64,000 nucleotides of DNA, from positions 233,270 to 297,269 of the forward strand of contig JAHHIJ010000001.1 in NCBI GenBank assembly GCA_019358985.1. Reading direction: 5' to 3'. Below, piece after piece: positions 7,338-15,941 of the stretch. The stretch comes from Tolypothrix brevis GSE-NOS-MK-07-07A (GTDB lineage Bacteria > Cyanobacteriota > Cyanobacteriia > Cyanobacteriales > Nostocaceae). The position numbers and the translations under genes are program-made. The notes beneath the pieces are model-generated. The model searched no databases. It had not been told where the DNA came from and worked only from the letters and a program-made list of their open reading frames with translations. How positions within the stretch are numbered: the first letter of the stretch is position 1; every line of letters begins with the position of its first letter.

Positions 7338-8882
7338 ATGATGACCACAGCAGTTAGCACCATAACCGTTTCCCCGATGGATCGGTATAATCAGGAGTTA
7401 ATTGATAATCTTCATCCTCCAAATTGGGTTAACCCTGAACCTGCACCGAGTTACAATTTGGTTGTAATTGGTGCAGGTACGGCTGGGTTGGTGACTGCTG
7501 CGGGTGCCGCAATGTTAGGTGCGAAAGTGGCTTTGATAGAAAAGCACTTGATGGGCGGTGATTGTACTAATGTGGGTTGTATACCATCAAAAACTCTGAT
7601 TCGCTCTGCACGGGTAGTTGCAGATGTCTATTACGCACAAGAATTTGGCATTGACAACCGTCATCAAATTAACATTGATTTTCCCGCAGTGATGGAGCGG
7701 TTGCGACGAATCCGAGCAGAAATTAGTCCCAATGATTCTGCTAAACGCTTTCAAGAAGAGTTTGGTGTTGATGTGTTTTTTGGCGAGGCTCGATTTAAAG
7801 ATAGTGATAGGGTAGAAGTGGGCGAAAGTGTTTTACACTTTAAAAAGGCTGCGATCGCTACAGGTTCGCATCCCACTAAATTACCCATTGATGGTTTAAA
7901 TGAAACAAAATATCTGACTAATGAAACCGTGTTTTCTCTGACACAATGCCCAAATCGATTAGCGGTAATTGGCGGAGGTTACATCGGTTGCGAATTAGCT
8001 CAGACTTTTCAACGCTTAGGTTCACAAGTTATTTTACTACAAAGAGGTTCGCGTTTACTCAGTCGTGAAGATGCAGAAGCAGCAAAGATTATTCAAAAAG
8101 CTTTTGTGCGCGAGGGTATTGAGTTACGTTTTGAGTCTAAAATTAAACGCATTGAACACGACAATGTAGAAAAAGTCATTCGTTACGAGATTAACGGACA
8201 AGAGGAAGTGCTTGGAGTTGATGAAATTTTAGTCGCGACTGGGCGATCGCCTAATGTAAAAAATTTGAATCTCGAAGCTGTGGGTGTACAATATGATGAA
8301 AAGCAAGGCATTATAATCAATGACTACTTACAGACAACTAATCCCCGCATTTATGCAGTAGGGGATGTTTGCATGAAGTGGAAATTTACACATGCTGCTG
8401 ATGCTGCTGCTAGAATTGTAATTCAAAATGCCCTGTTTTCGATTCTTGGGGTGGGACGTAAGAAACTAAGTTCTTTAATTATGCCTTGGTGTACTTATAC
8501 CGATCCAGAAGTAGCCCATGTAGGGATGTATCCGCAAGAAGCTGAGGAAAAGGGTATTGAGATTGATACATTTAGCGTTGCTTTTAAGGATGTGGATCGA
8601 GCAATCGTTGATGGGGAAACTGAGGGATTTACTAAGTTATATGTCAAGAAGGGAACAGATAAGATTTTAGGAGCAACGATAGTCGCTCGACATGCCGGTG
8701 AGATGATTAGCGAAGTGACCTTAGCAATAACTAATAATTTGGGTTTGAATGCGATCGCTAAAACAATTCATCCCTATCCTACCCAAGCCGAATCTATTCG
8801 CAAGGCTGCTGATAAGTATAGCATTGCCCGTTTGCACAGTGTGAAGAAGTTATCTTCGGCTTGGTTAGCGTGGAAACGTTAG
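7338..8882 (+). CDS. Mercuric-reductase-like FAD/NAD(P) disulfide oxidoreductase
   Basis: 514 aa in the class I pyridine-nucleotide-disulfide oxidoreductase fold. It has an FAD-binding GAGTAG motif near residue 45, the redox pair GGDCTNVGCIPSK (Cys76 and Cys81), an NAD-binding GGGYIGCE, a second FAD motif near IYAVGDVC, and the C-terminal dimerisation domain with the HPYPTQAE motif that supplies the catalytic His. It lacks the N-terminal heavy-metal domain and the C-terminal Cys pair of true MerA, and no mer genes are nearby, so a mercury role is doubtful. Two adjacent ATGs (7338 and 7341) are possible starts. Confidence 0.85.
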   Translation: MMTTAVSTITVSPMDRYNQELIDNLHPPNWVNPEPAPSYNLVVIGAGTAGLVTAAGAAMLGAKVALIEKHLMGGDCTNVGCIPSKTLIRSARVVADVYYAQEFGIDNRHQINIDFPAVMERLRRIRAEISPNDSAKRFQEEFGVDVFFGEARFKDSDRVEVGESVLHFKKAAIATGSHPTKLPIDGLNETKYLTNETVFSLTQCPNRLAVIGGGYIGCELAQTFQRLGSQVILLQRGSRLLSREDAEAAKIIQKAFVREGIELRFESKIKRIEHDNVEKVIRYEINGQEEVLGVDEILVATGRSPNVKNLNLEAVGVQYDEKQGIIINDYLQTTNPRIYAVGDVCMKWKFTHAADAAARIVIQNALFSILGVGRKKLSSLIMPWCTYTDPEVAHVGMYPQEAEEKGIEIDTFSVAFKDVDRAIVDGETEGFTKLYVKKGTDKILGATIVARHAGEMISEVTLAITNNLGLNAIAKTIHPYPTQAESIRKAADKYSIARLHSVKKLSSAWLAWKR

Positions 8883-8934
8883 GAGCGAAAATTAAATAAT
8901 ATCCGATTTCCTCCGATCTAATTCACCCCCTACC

Positions 8935-9250
8935 CCTCTTTTTATCAGAAAAATGGGTTTAAAACCCTGTGCTTCGTTTCCCGGCTTTGCGTGGTAGTAT
9001 GTATATACCGCAAAGCCGACGGGCAACTTGACTCAACCGAACACGTCTTAGCAACGTGGTGTCCGGGCAAACGTTGCAAACGGTGTAGTACCGATGGGCT
9101 GTCGGGAATCCAAAACGCCTATGCAGACGGTTTGCCGGGGATTGAGGCAACTCAATCTAGGTCAAAGTCGAAAACCCGTAAGGAAGTAACTAGGAAATCT
9201 AAGAAGTGATTCTTAGAAGCTCCGTCCGCGACGGTCGGAGTCATGTCACT
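8935..9250 (+). other. Possible remnant of an IS200/IS605-type element (right end)
   Basis: A 72-codon Lys/Arg/Cys-rich frame (8991-9209) ends immediately before a hairpin, GAAGCTCCGTC...GGTCGGAGTCATGTCAC. This has the layout of cyanobacterial IS605-family right ends, compare the end of the tnpB element at 37010-37062. I do not recognise the frame as TnpB; the catalytic DRDxNAA motif is absent. It may be a decayed 3' part or non-coding. Confidence 0.3.
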
Positions 9251-9480
9251 AATTAAGGCTACGGTGTACACACAAGTCGGAAAAATTCCATCCACCAAAG
9301 GTTTGCGGTGCGTTACGCTGGCGTGACAAAGCTAAATTGTTGTATTGAGGAACCCCAATACGGTTTGGATAAGGTAAATTGAATGAAAATCATAGATCAC
9401 AAAGACGCGATAAATCGCCGTCTTTACAATTGTAGAGACGGCGATTTATCGCGTCTCTTGCCTTAACCGAACCGTATTGT
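9251..9480. other. Gene-free spacer with a 57-bp perfect-type palindrome
   Basis: A long inverted repeat lies at 9403-9457: arms AGACGCGATAAATCGCCGTC and its complement around a TTACAATTGTAG loop. It is of the GTAGAGACG family. A lone GAGGAACCCCAATACGG at about 9348 resembles the unit of the array that follows. Confidence 0.6.
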
Positions 9481-9720
9481 GAGGAACCCATTAATCGTTT
9501 TGAGGAACCCATTAATCGTTTTGAGGAACCCAATAATCGTTTTGAGGAACCCATTAATCGTTTTGAGGAACCCAATAATCGTTTTGAGGAACCCAATAAT
9601 CGTTTTGAGGAACCCAATAATCGTTTTGAGGAACCCAATAATCGTTTTGAGGAACCCATTAATCGTTTTGAGGAACCCAATAATCGTTTTGAGGAACCCA
9701 ATAATCGTTTTGAGGAACCC
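9481..9720. repeat. Tandem array of a 21-bp unit, 11 full copies plus part
   Basis: The unit is GAGGAACCC(A)(T/A)TAATCGTTTT. Starts are spaced exactly 21 bp from 9481 to 9712. The only variation is ATTAATC against AATAATC in a non-periodic order. A multiple of three leaves long open frames in several phases, so the apparent proteins are artefacts. Confidence 0.95.
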
Positions 9721-9760
9721 ATTTGTTATTTCGGCGTGTCCATAACACACCATACTGAGG

Positions 9761-12490
9761 TTAGAAACTGTTAATGGCACCTCTGACTAAAATCACTGTA
9801 CTTTCTACACTGGATGCGATCGCTTCGGGAATATTACCTTGAATTGCTTGCTGTAACATTCCTTCTCGCGAAGCACCTAAAACCACTACATCATAACCCT
9901 CGGTTTTTACTAAGTTAATTATTCCTTCCGCAACCGATTCGGCTTTCACAGGTACAGCGGTAACAGTACTAGACAACTTGCGACGACGAATCAATTGGCG
10001 AATCGATTGTTCTAAAATTGTCATGTCTGGTTTTAACTCAGATGGTTTGAACACCCGTGTGAGACGAATTTGTGGATCGTTCCCCAACGTGACTAACGCA
10101 GGTAGCAATTTAATCGCCAATAAAGCATTGGGACCACCTGCCATTGGTACTAACCAACTGTTGAAATGAGGAGACAGGGAGAGGGGGAGAGGGGGGGATG
10201 AGGGAGATGAGGGGGATGAGGGGGATGAGGGAGATGAGGGAGAAATTTTTTCATGTCGTCCCCCTTGTCCTACTTGTCCCCCTTGTTCCCTTGTCTCAAC
10301 ATTCGTCGCTAACTTCACCAACAACAAATCGCAGGTAGCTTGCTTAATTAAGGTATCGACAACATTACCAAAAATCTTACCTGGGGTAGATGTATTTCCT
10401 TTCCATCCCATTAAAAGTATGTCTATATATTGTTCGTTGATAGTTTCTAAAATTGCTTGTGCTGCATCGTGGGCAACGCGAATTTGTGTATGTAGGGGAA
10501 TTTCCCACTTTTTCGCCATAACTTCGGCTTGTCTAAGCAAGCGGCGACTTTTTGCAGTTCTGACTGTTGTTTCTGATGGGGAACTGTGGCGGGATACTAA
10601 CATTACTTGGATGCATTCTATTTCATAATGGCGATCGCGAGCAATTGCGAAAGCCATTTCTAATAAAGTTGCTGCTGTTTCGGGATTAGCGATGGGTACT
10701 AATAATTTGCCTCTGCCAATGCTAGGCGATCGCGTTTGATAAACTATATAAGAAGGTTCTGGTTGCGGTCCTGACGATGGATTTGTACAATTAAGATGAT
10801 CTGCTTCGGCGCGAATTATATCTGCACGGGTAATAATCCCAATCAGCCTTCGTCCTTGCAGTACCGGCAAGCGACTGATTTTATACCTATCAAGTAAATA
10901 TAGTACATTGCTTAAGTTGTGGGTGGGTGATACTGTCACCGGACTGGTGGTCATGATTTCCTTTAAAAGGATATCATTTGCGAGATTGCGATCGCGTATT
11001 TTGAGTAAATCTGATTGAGTGACAATTCCAACTAACTTCCCTTCTTCTACCACCGGGAAACCACGGTGATGAGAATGGGCAAATGCCTGCATTGCTTCTT
11101 CTAAAGTTGTCTCTGCTTCTAGAGTTTCCACTCGTTCCTGCATTACTTGTTTTGCAGTTAACTGTGTCAATATTCCTTCACTAGAAGCTTGCTTATTTAT
11201 AGTTATGCCATTTATAAACAATAGTTTGTCATACAATGACCCAGGCATAACTTTATCAGCAACTAAGTAAGATGTCACAGAAACAATCATTAAAGGTAGC
11301 ACCAGATTGAAATCTGTAGTCATCTCAAATACAATCACAATTGCGGTGATTGGTACTTTAGAAACCGCGCTGAAAAATCCTCCCATTCCCGCTAGTGCGT
11401 AAGTTGTGGGAGAACCTACACCCAAAAGGTGAAACTCGCCTACACCGACTAAATAGCCTAAAGTAGAACCTAAGATGAGACTGGGTGCAAATAAGCCTCC
11501 TGGCGCTCCCGAACCAAATGCAATCAAAGTTAAGATAAACTGAGCAATAAAAGCGATCGCTGCCCATGAAGCATTAGCATTACCAGTAATTATCTGTTCT
11601 CGTAAGCCAGTATTATCACGAAAGTAAGCAGGCAACATTGCCATGATAATTCCCGAAACTAAACCAGCTAACGCCACCCGCAATGGTAAGCTGATATGCA
11701 GACTGCGATAAAATTTTATACTTGCAATTAAGCCGTTACTAAATACCGCACCTAGCAACCCCGCAAAAATTCCCAATAGTACGAAAAAGGGAATTTCCTG
11801 AATCGAGAAGCTGGCGTAATACTTGATCGATTCTAGATTAAGTAGCAAACTGCCACCACCCAACAGTCTGGATATTACCCCACCAATAAACGAAGCGATG
11901 ATGGCGGTTCCTAGAGTTAATCCTGATAAATCTTGAAGTAACTCCTCCACAATAAAGAATACCCCAGCGAGGGGAGCGTTGAAAGCTGCTGCTAAACCCG
12001 CACCGGCACCCGCAGCAATCATTTGTCGGCGATGATCTGGAGAAGTGGGAACCAAGCGACTCATTCCCGCAGCTAAACCCGCACCTAATTGGACGGTAGG
12101 TCCTTGTCGTCCTAAAGTTATTCCCGATCCCAAAGCAATAATTGCACTAATTAACTTGATACCTGCCACGCGCCATGATAAGTTAATTGGAACATTCCCA
12201 AGGGAAGCTTTAACTTGAGGAATACCACTACCAGAAGCCTCAGGTGCAAATCTTTCCACTAGAAAGCCAGCCATAAAGCCAAAGCTCATACCAACTGCGG
12301 GTAATACAATCCACGCTGGGAAAATATGGGATGTATGAACTCGCCATGTACCCAAATATCCTGCACCAAATTTGAGGAAAACAGCAGATAAAGCGGCAAC
12401 GACACCAATTAAACAAGCTTCGGCGATCGCTAAACCTCTTCTCGGCTGCCAAAAACTGCGAAAGCGCTGAGTCAGAACAGCAAGCGACAT
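9761..12490 (-). CDS. ClC-type chloride channel/antiporter with CBS pair and two Usp domains
   Basis: 909 aa. Residues 1-430 form the ClC membrane domain with GSGIP (87-91), GRQGP (127-131), FNAPLAGVFFIVEELL and GGLFAPS. Two CBS domains follow (about 450-570), then two universal-stress-protein modules (about 600-720 and 790-905). CBS and Usp modules suggest regulation by adenine nucleotides (family knowledge). The external gating glutamate of GREGP is Gln129 here, while the internal EE pair is kept. Between the Usp modules is a low-complexity SPSSPSSPSSP linker coded by a 9-bp DNA repeat. ATG is chosen at the start of the membrane domain. Monocistronic. Confidence 0.9.
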   Translation of the reverse strand: MSLAVLTQRFRSFWQPRRGLAIAEACLIGVVAALSAVFLKFGAGYLGTWRVHTSHIFPAWIVLPAVGMSFGFMAGFLVERFAPEASGSGIPQVKASLGNVPINLSWRVAGIKLISAIIALGSGITLGRQGPTVQLGAGLAAGMSRLVPTSPDHRRQMIAAGAGAGLAAAFNAPLAGVFFIVEELLQDLSGLTLGTAIIASFIGGVISRLLGGGSLLLNLESIKYYASFSIQEIPFFVLLGIFAGLLGAVFSNGLIASIKFYRSLHISLPLRVALAGLVSGIIMAMLPAYFRDNTGLREQIITGNANASWAAIAFIAQFILTLIAFGSGAPGGLFAPSLILGSTLGYLVGVGEFHLLGVGSPTTYALAGMGGFFSAVSKVPITAIVIVFEMTTDFNLVLPLMIVSVTSYLVADKVMPGSLYDKLLFINGITINKQASSEGILTQLTAKQVMQERVETLEAETTLEEAMQAFAHSHHRGFPVVEEGKLVGIVTQSDLLKIRDRNLANDILLKEIMTTSPVTVSPTHNLSNVLYLLDRYKISRLPVLQGRRLIGIITRADIIRAEADHLNCTNPSSGPQPEPSYIVYQTRSPSIGRGKLLVPIANPETAATLLEMAFAIARDRHYEIECIQVMLVSRHSSPSETTVRTAKSRRLLRQAEVMAKKWEIPLHTQIRVAHDAAQAILETINEQYIDILLMGWKGNTSTPGKIFGNVVDTLIKQATCDLLLVKLATNVETREQGGQVGQGGRHEKISPSSPSSPSSPSSPSSPPLPLSLSPHFNSWLVPMAGGPNALLAIKLLPALVTLGNDPQIRLTRVFKPSELKPDMTILEQSIRQLIRRRKLSSTVTAVPVKAESVAEGIINLVKTEGYDVVVLGASREGMLQQAIQGNIPEAIASSVESTVILVRGAINSF
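10187..10250. repeat. Purine-rich 9-bp microsatellite inside the ClC gene
   Basis: Repeats of GGGGATGAG and GGAGATGAG on the plus strand. Read on the coding strand they give the Ser-Ser-Pro linker. The same motif recurs in spacers at about 38293-38330 and 42627-42660. Confidence 0.85.
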
Positions 12491-12518
12491 AAAATTAAAG
12501 ATTTAAAGTATAAAACAC

Positions 12519-12662
12519 CCATTAGTCAAAAGTCAAAAGTCAATGGTCAAGGGTCAAAAGTCAATAGTCAAGGGTCAATGGTCAAGGGTCAAAAGTCAAG
12601 AGTCAAGAGTCAATAGTCAAGAGTCAATAGTCAATAGTCAATAGTCAATAGTCAAGAGTCAT
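12519..12662. repeat. Heptamer STRR array (GTCAANN)
   Basis: About 19 consecutive 7-bp units GTCAAAA, GTCAATG, GTCAAGG, GTCAATA and GTCAAGA lie between the ClC gene start and pmbA. Such short tandemly repeated repetitive sequences are typical of filamentous cyanobacteria. Confidence 0.9.
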
Positions 12663-12763
12663 TGGGGAATAGCCTTCTTACTTAATCCCTAGTAAGCTAA
12701 TCGGCAGAAATAAAGCAACCATTTAAAATCCTTAAAAAGCCTAAATTATAAGCTTTTTGACCC

Positions 12764-12810
12764 TTGACCATTGACCATTGACCATTGACCATTGACCATT
12801 GACCATTGCG
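12764..12810. repeat. Heptamer STRR array in the opposite orientation (TTGACCA)
   Basis: Seven units of TTGACCA or TTGACCC, the reverse complement of the units in the array at 12519-12662, ending just inside the 3' edge of pmbA. The two arrays could pair into a long hairpin. Confidence 0.9.
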
Positions 12811-12815
12811 GTACT

Positions 12816-14129
12816 TCAAGTTTTTCTGCCGGTGGTGGAAAGTCCGTCTACTACGAGAGACGGAGTGTAACAAGAACCATTCCAATCAGCATCGCCACCA
12901 AGTAAAACCACTTGTTTAAGAGCAGTATAGACATTACCTGCAACCATAGTATCTTTAACTCGCCCAATTACTTGACCATTTTGGACGCGGTAGCCCAAAT
13001 CAATATTGATGGAAAAGTCCCCAGAAATGCCATGACCACCGCCCAAGATTTGATCTACAATCAAGCCATAATCCAACTTTTGAATCAAATCTTGTAGGGA
13101 AGCTGAACTAGGCTCGATTAAGAAATTAAATAAACCAGGGGTAGGATAGCTACTCAAATCAGGGCGAAAACCGTTACCAGTGCTACTAGTACCTAATTGC
13201 GCTCCAATAGTGCGATCGCTATAAAAATTTTGCAAAACTCCATTTTCGATAAACACCAAAAGCTGAGTCGGTGTACCTTCATCATCAAAAGGACAGCTAT
13301 ATGGTCCGGCAACTGGGTCTTGGTATAAAGTTAGAGTTGGTGCGATTACTGTTTTACCAATCCGGGAAGCCCAAGGAGAAGATTTTTCCAGCACTCGTTT
13401 ACCATTTAAAGCAGCTTGCACAGTACCCCAAAGCATATCAGCGGCTTTAGAAGTAAATAATACTGGAACGCGACCCTTAGGAGGTGAGACATTTTTTTTT
13501 GCCCAAATCAACCGCTGTAAAATTTGGTTAGCTACTTTCTCAGGATGCAAATCATACCGTTGAGTTTGACCATCAGCGACACTTAAAAAATCATCACCGC
13601 GTACCCATTCAGCTTCTACATAAGAATTAAGAGTTGTGTCGGTGTAGTAACAATCTAAACCTTTAGTGTTGACGAGTCGGGTAGTTTCCACATCGCATTC
13701 CCACTCAGCCGTACAGAGAACATCTGGGTAAGCATCTCGAATGATAGCGATCGCTTCCTTGCCCCAGTTTACCAACATCTCTATCGGCACATCTTCCCCC
13801 AAGTCTGGATAAAAAGATTGAGACGTGCTATTTAATTCTATAGTTTCTGGTTGATTTAATTGACTTATAGACAGCGCCCGTTCCACCATTGCGGCAGCGG
13901 TAACAGAACCGTAAGCTACTGTAAGTCCTGGACAACCATTGCGCCATAATCGGAGTGCTGTACCTTCCGCTTGACTGGTTTCTAGCTGTTTTAGACGATT
14001 TGCCTCAAAAAACACAGGTCGAGTGTGCGATCGCGACTGATACACCTCAGCTGCCTCCGCTCCCGACTTGATAGCTAGTTCCAGCAACTGTTCTGCTAGT
14101 GTATCTTGTGACAAATTTTCAGAACCCAT
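12816..14129 (-). CDS. pmbA: PmbA/TldE-type subunit of the TldD/TldE protease
   Basis: 437 aa across the whole TldD/PmbA fold: N-terminal AIKSGAEAAEVYQSRS, central NTKGLDCYYTDTTLNSYVEA, the segment GTSSTGNGFRPD, and ILGGGHGISGDFSINIDLGY near the end. TldD/TldE is a heterodimeric metalloprotease that trims peptides (established for E. coli). The metal motif HExxxH is absent, which identifies this as the TldE/PmbA partner. No tldD is next to it in this window. The stop lies within 10 bp of an STRR array, so the tail may have been modified. Confidence 0.85.
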   Translation of the reverse strand: MGSENLSQDTLAEQLLELAIKSGAEAAEVYQSRSHTRPVFFEANRLKQLETSQAEGTALRLWRNGCPGLTVAYGSVTAAAMVERALSISQLNQPETIELNSTSQSFYPDLGEDVPIEMLVNWGKEAIAIIRDAYPDVLCTAEWECDVETTRLVNTKGLDCYYTDTTLNSYVEAEWVRGDDFLSVADGQTQRYDLHPEKVANQILQRLIWAKKNVSPPKGRVPVLFTSKAADMLWGTVQAALNGKRVLEKSSPWASRIGKTVIAPTLTLYQDPVAGPYSCPFDDEGTPTQLLVFIENGVLQNFYSDRTIGAQLGTSSTGNGFRPDLSSYPTPGLFNFLIEPSSASLQDLIQKLDYGLIVDQILGGGHGISGDFSINIDLGYRVQNGQVIGRVKDTMVAGNVYTALKQVVLLGGDADWNGSCYTPSLVVDGLSTTGRKT

Positions 14130-14167
14130 GACCTTTGATGAATTTTGGATTAGTCATTGGTAATTTG

Positions 14168-14278
14168 AAGAGGGGTAAGGGGTAAAGGGGAAGGGGGAAA
14201 GGGTAAGAAATATAGAGTTATAGTGAATAAATCCGTATTTATTTCCATACCTTTCCCCTTTCCCCTTTTCCCCTCCTC
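14168..14278. repeat. Imperfect inverted repeat of purine and pyrimidine tracts
   Basis: A G/A-rich run (GAGGGGTAAGGGGTAAAGGG and on) is followed after about 45 bp of A/T by C/T-rich CTTTCCCCTTTCCCCTTTTC and on, so both strands can fold back. It lies between pmbA (start) and the Tab2 gene (end). Confidence 0.7.
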
Positions 14279-14303
14279 AAAAAGCCCAATTCCCTAACTA
14301 AAT

Positions 14304-15167
14304 TTACGGCAAATTGACCTCTTGCAACAGCCAGAAGCCAGCAAAAGATTCGGCTTGGCGATCGGACTGCACACCGATAAAATGAACTCCGTTAGCTTTT
14401 TGCTTTGCTTCTTCAAAACTTTTAGCTTCTACTATAGTTTGGGGATTTTTGATATTCGCCAAAATCCAGCTTTCAGTCGCACCAGTTTCTAAAACTAATC
14501 TCGTCCCTTTACTTGTGTCAAGTCTCAACCAAGCCAACTCCAAACCAGACATCCAACCCGCTAAAGGTAGCGCTCTTGGTGAGAAAATTAACACACCAGG
14601 AATGCGGGTTTCCGGTGACAAATTCGCAAATTCTATGGGGAAAGATTCGCCAAAGCCGATTTCCCACTCATGCATTTCTGCAAAATCCGCACCAGTTAAG
14701 GTAACAAATATCCATTGCTGCCCTTCCAAAGCATCTGGTAAACGTTGAGGTAAGGGACTTTCCAAACGCACTGAAGTATTAGTTCCCTCTTGATACCCAA
14801 CTTCTTGAGGATACACCTGTTCGTTCCGCTCTTGCAGCCATTGATTAAGCATTAAAGTGCGACGGCTAGGTTGAGCGGGAATGCCCACATCCTGACAAGC
14901 TTTAGTGATCATATTATTCATTTGCCTGCGGAAAAAGCGGATTTTCAGCGGTGCAACTCCAGCTTGATTAATTGCTTCTTGCAACGCTGTCCGCAACCAA
15001 CCGGAATTTACCTGCGTGCTGGGGCAATACTGAGCATAGCGAAATAAAGAATCAGCTTTTGTGCGCGTATCCAAAGGACTCTCGCACACTAACACCTCCC
15101 AAATTTTTTTGTTGTTCTCGTCCAAAATCGGACGGGAGTAATAATCGAGTTCCCAAATACTGCCCAT
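14304..15167 (-). CDS. Tab2/Atab2 family RNA-binding protein (DUF1092)
   Basis: 287 aa. It shows Tab2/Atab2 features: N-terminal WELDYYSRPILDENNKKIWE, the segment IRFFRRQMNNMI, PSRRTLMLNQWLQERNEQVY, and C-terminal ESFAGFWLLQE. In plants and algae the homologue binds RNA and promotes translation of photosystem I subunits; in cyanobacteria a role in expression of photosystem genes is likely by homology. ATG is preceded by no strong RBS. It is probably a single-gene unit, with the purine/pyrimidine inverted repeat downstream. Confidence 0.85.
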   Translation of the reverse strand: MGSIWELDYYSRPILDENNKKIWEVLVCESPLDTRTKADSLFRYAQYCPSTQVNSGWLRTALQEAINQAGVAPLKIRFFRRQMNNMITKACQDVGIPAQPSRRTLMLNQWLQERNEQVYPQEVGYQEGTNTSVRLESPLPQRLPDALEGQQWIFVTLTGADFAEMHEWEIGFGESFPIEFANLSPETRIPGVLIFSPRALPLAGWMSGLELAWLRLDTSKGTRLVLETGATESWILANIKNPQTIVEAKSFEEAKQKANGVHFIGVQSDRQAESFAGFWLLQEVNLP

Positions 15168-15388
15168 GTTATGACGTTTAAGTCTGGCGACTTCATATTT
15201 TTTCTTATATTTTCATAATATAGGGCGTTGGTTGCGAGTCTCCTTATTCCTGAATTTATTCTCGTAGTCAGCGCTGAAGCGCTTAAAATAAAGCACTTAA
15301 GTTCTTACTACGTGTGAGATCGCGCAAGTCCACGCCTTATGGATGATGGCGATTCTCTGTTATTTTTATTAAACTTTTAGAGACATCT

Positions 15389-15670
15389 GTGTCAAACTCC
15401 TTTAAACTAACTAAAGTGAAGCTACCTGAACTAGATTTAGAAACCATTGACAGAGCGATGGAAATGGCGTGGGAAGATAGAACGCCATTTGAAGCAATTG
15501 AAAAACAATTTGGTTTACAAGAACAACAAGTTATTACCCTCATGCGTCGGGAAATGAAGCCATCCAGCTTTCGGATGTGGCGTCAACGTGTTGAAGGACG
15601 CAATACTAAACATTTGCACAAGCGAGAATTTCTGGCTGGTCGATTTAAGTCAGATAATCAAAAGACTTAA
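15389..15670 (+). CDS. TIGR03643-type small conserved protein (DUF2805)
   Basis: 93 aa from a GTG start. Characteristic parts are LDRAMEMAWEDRTPFEAI-like residues 22-40, then VITLMRREMKPSSFRMWR and the basic RVEGRNTKHLHKR. The helical first half and basic second half suggest a DNA- or RNA-binding role, but the function is not known. It stands alone. A MITE-like repeat cluster begins about 25 bp after its stop. Confidence 0.8.
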   Translation: MSNSFKLTKVKLPELDLETIDRAMEMAWEDRTPFEAIEKQFGLQEQQVITLMRREMKPSSFRMWRQRVEGRNTKHLHKREFLAGRFKSDNQKT

Positions 15671-15696
15671 ACTCGCGCTTCTCATCTTTCCCTATT

Positions 15697-15885
15697 AGAC
15701 ACAAAGAAAGTGGAAAAGAATGTAGAGACGTAGCACTGCTACGTCTAGTGCACTGCTACGTCTAATCAAGAGTTCTGGACAACGCATAGTTTCTTTTCGG
15801 AAATATCTAATGTAGAGACGTAGCAGTGCTACGTCTAATGCACTGCTACGTCTAATCAAGGGTTCTGGACAACGCATAATTAGAT
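15697..15885. repeat. Doubled AGACAT-family palindrome cluster
   Basis: Two about 90-bp copies of a unit with GTAGAGACGTAGCACTGCTA, a partial second copy of the hairpin arm (GCACTGCTACGTCTAATCAA), and the conserved GTTCTGGACAACGCATA tail. The outer ends are degenerate relative to the clean MITEs. No gene. Confidence 0.7.
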
Positions 15886-15941
15886 GAGCAATAACGTGGT
15901 ATATTTGAGTTGTTGTAAATTTACTTTTATTACTCTTCCAA

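Noticed and set aside
7338..8882. Mercury resistance locus
   Set aside because: The protein lacks the MerA metal-binding ends and there are no merR, merT or merP genes nearby.
8991..9209. 72-codon basic frame as a real gene
   Set aside because: It lies in what looks like the decayed end of an IS605-type element; no start context and no recognisable family, so listed only as a remnant.
9390..9780. Long open frames of about 90-110 codons over the 21-bp array on both strands
   Set aside because: All are products of a repeat with length a multiple of three; several frames are open at once and none has an RBS.
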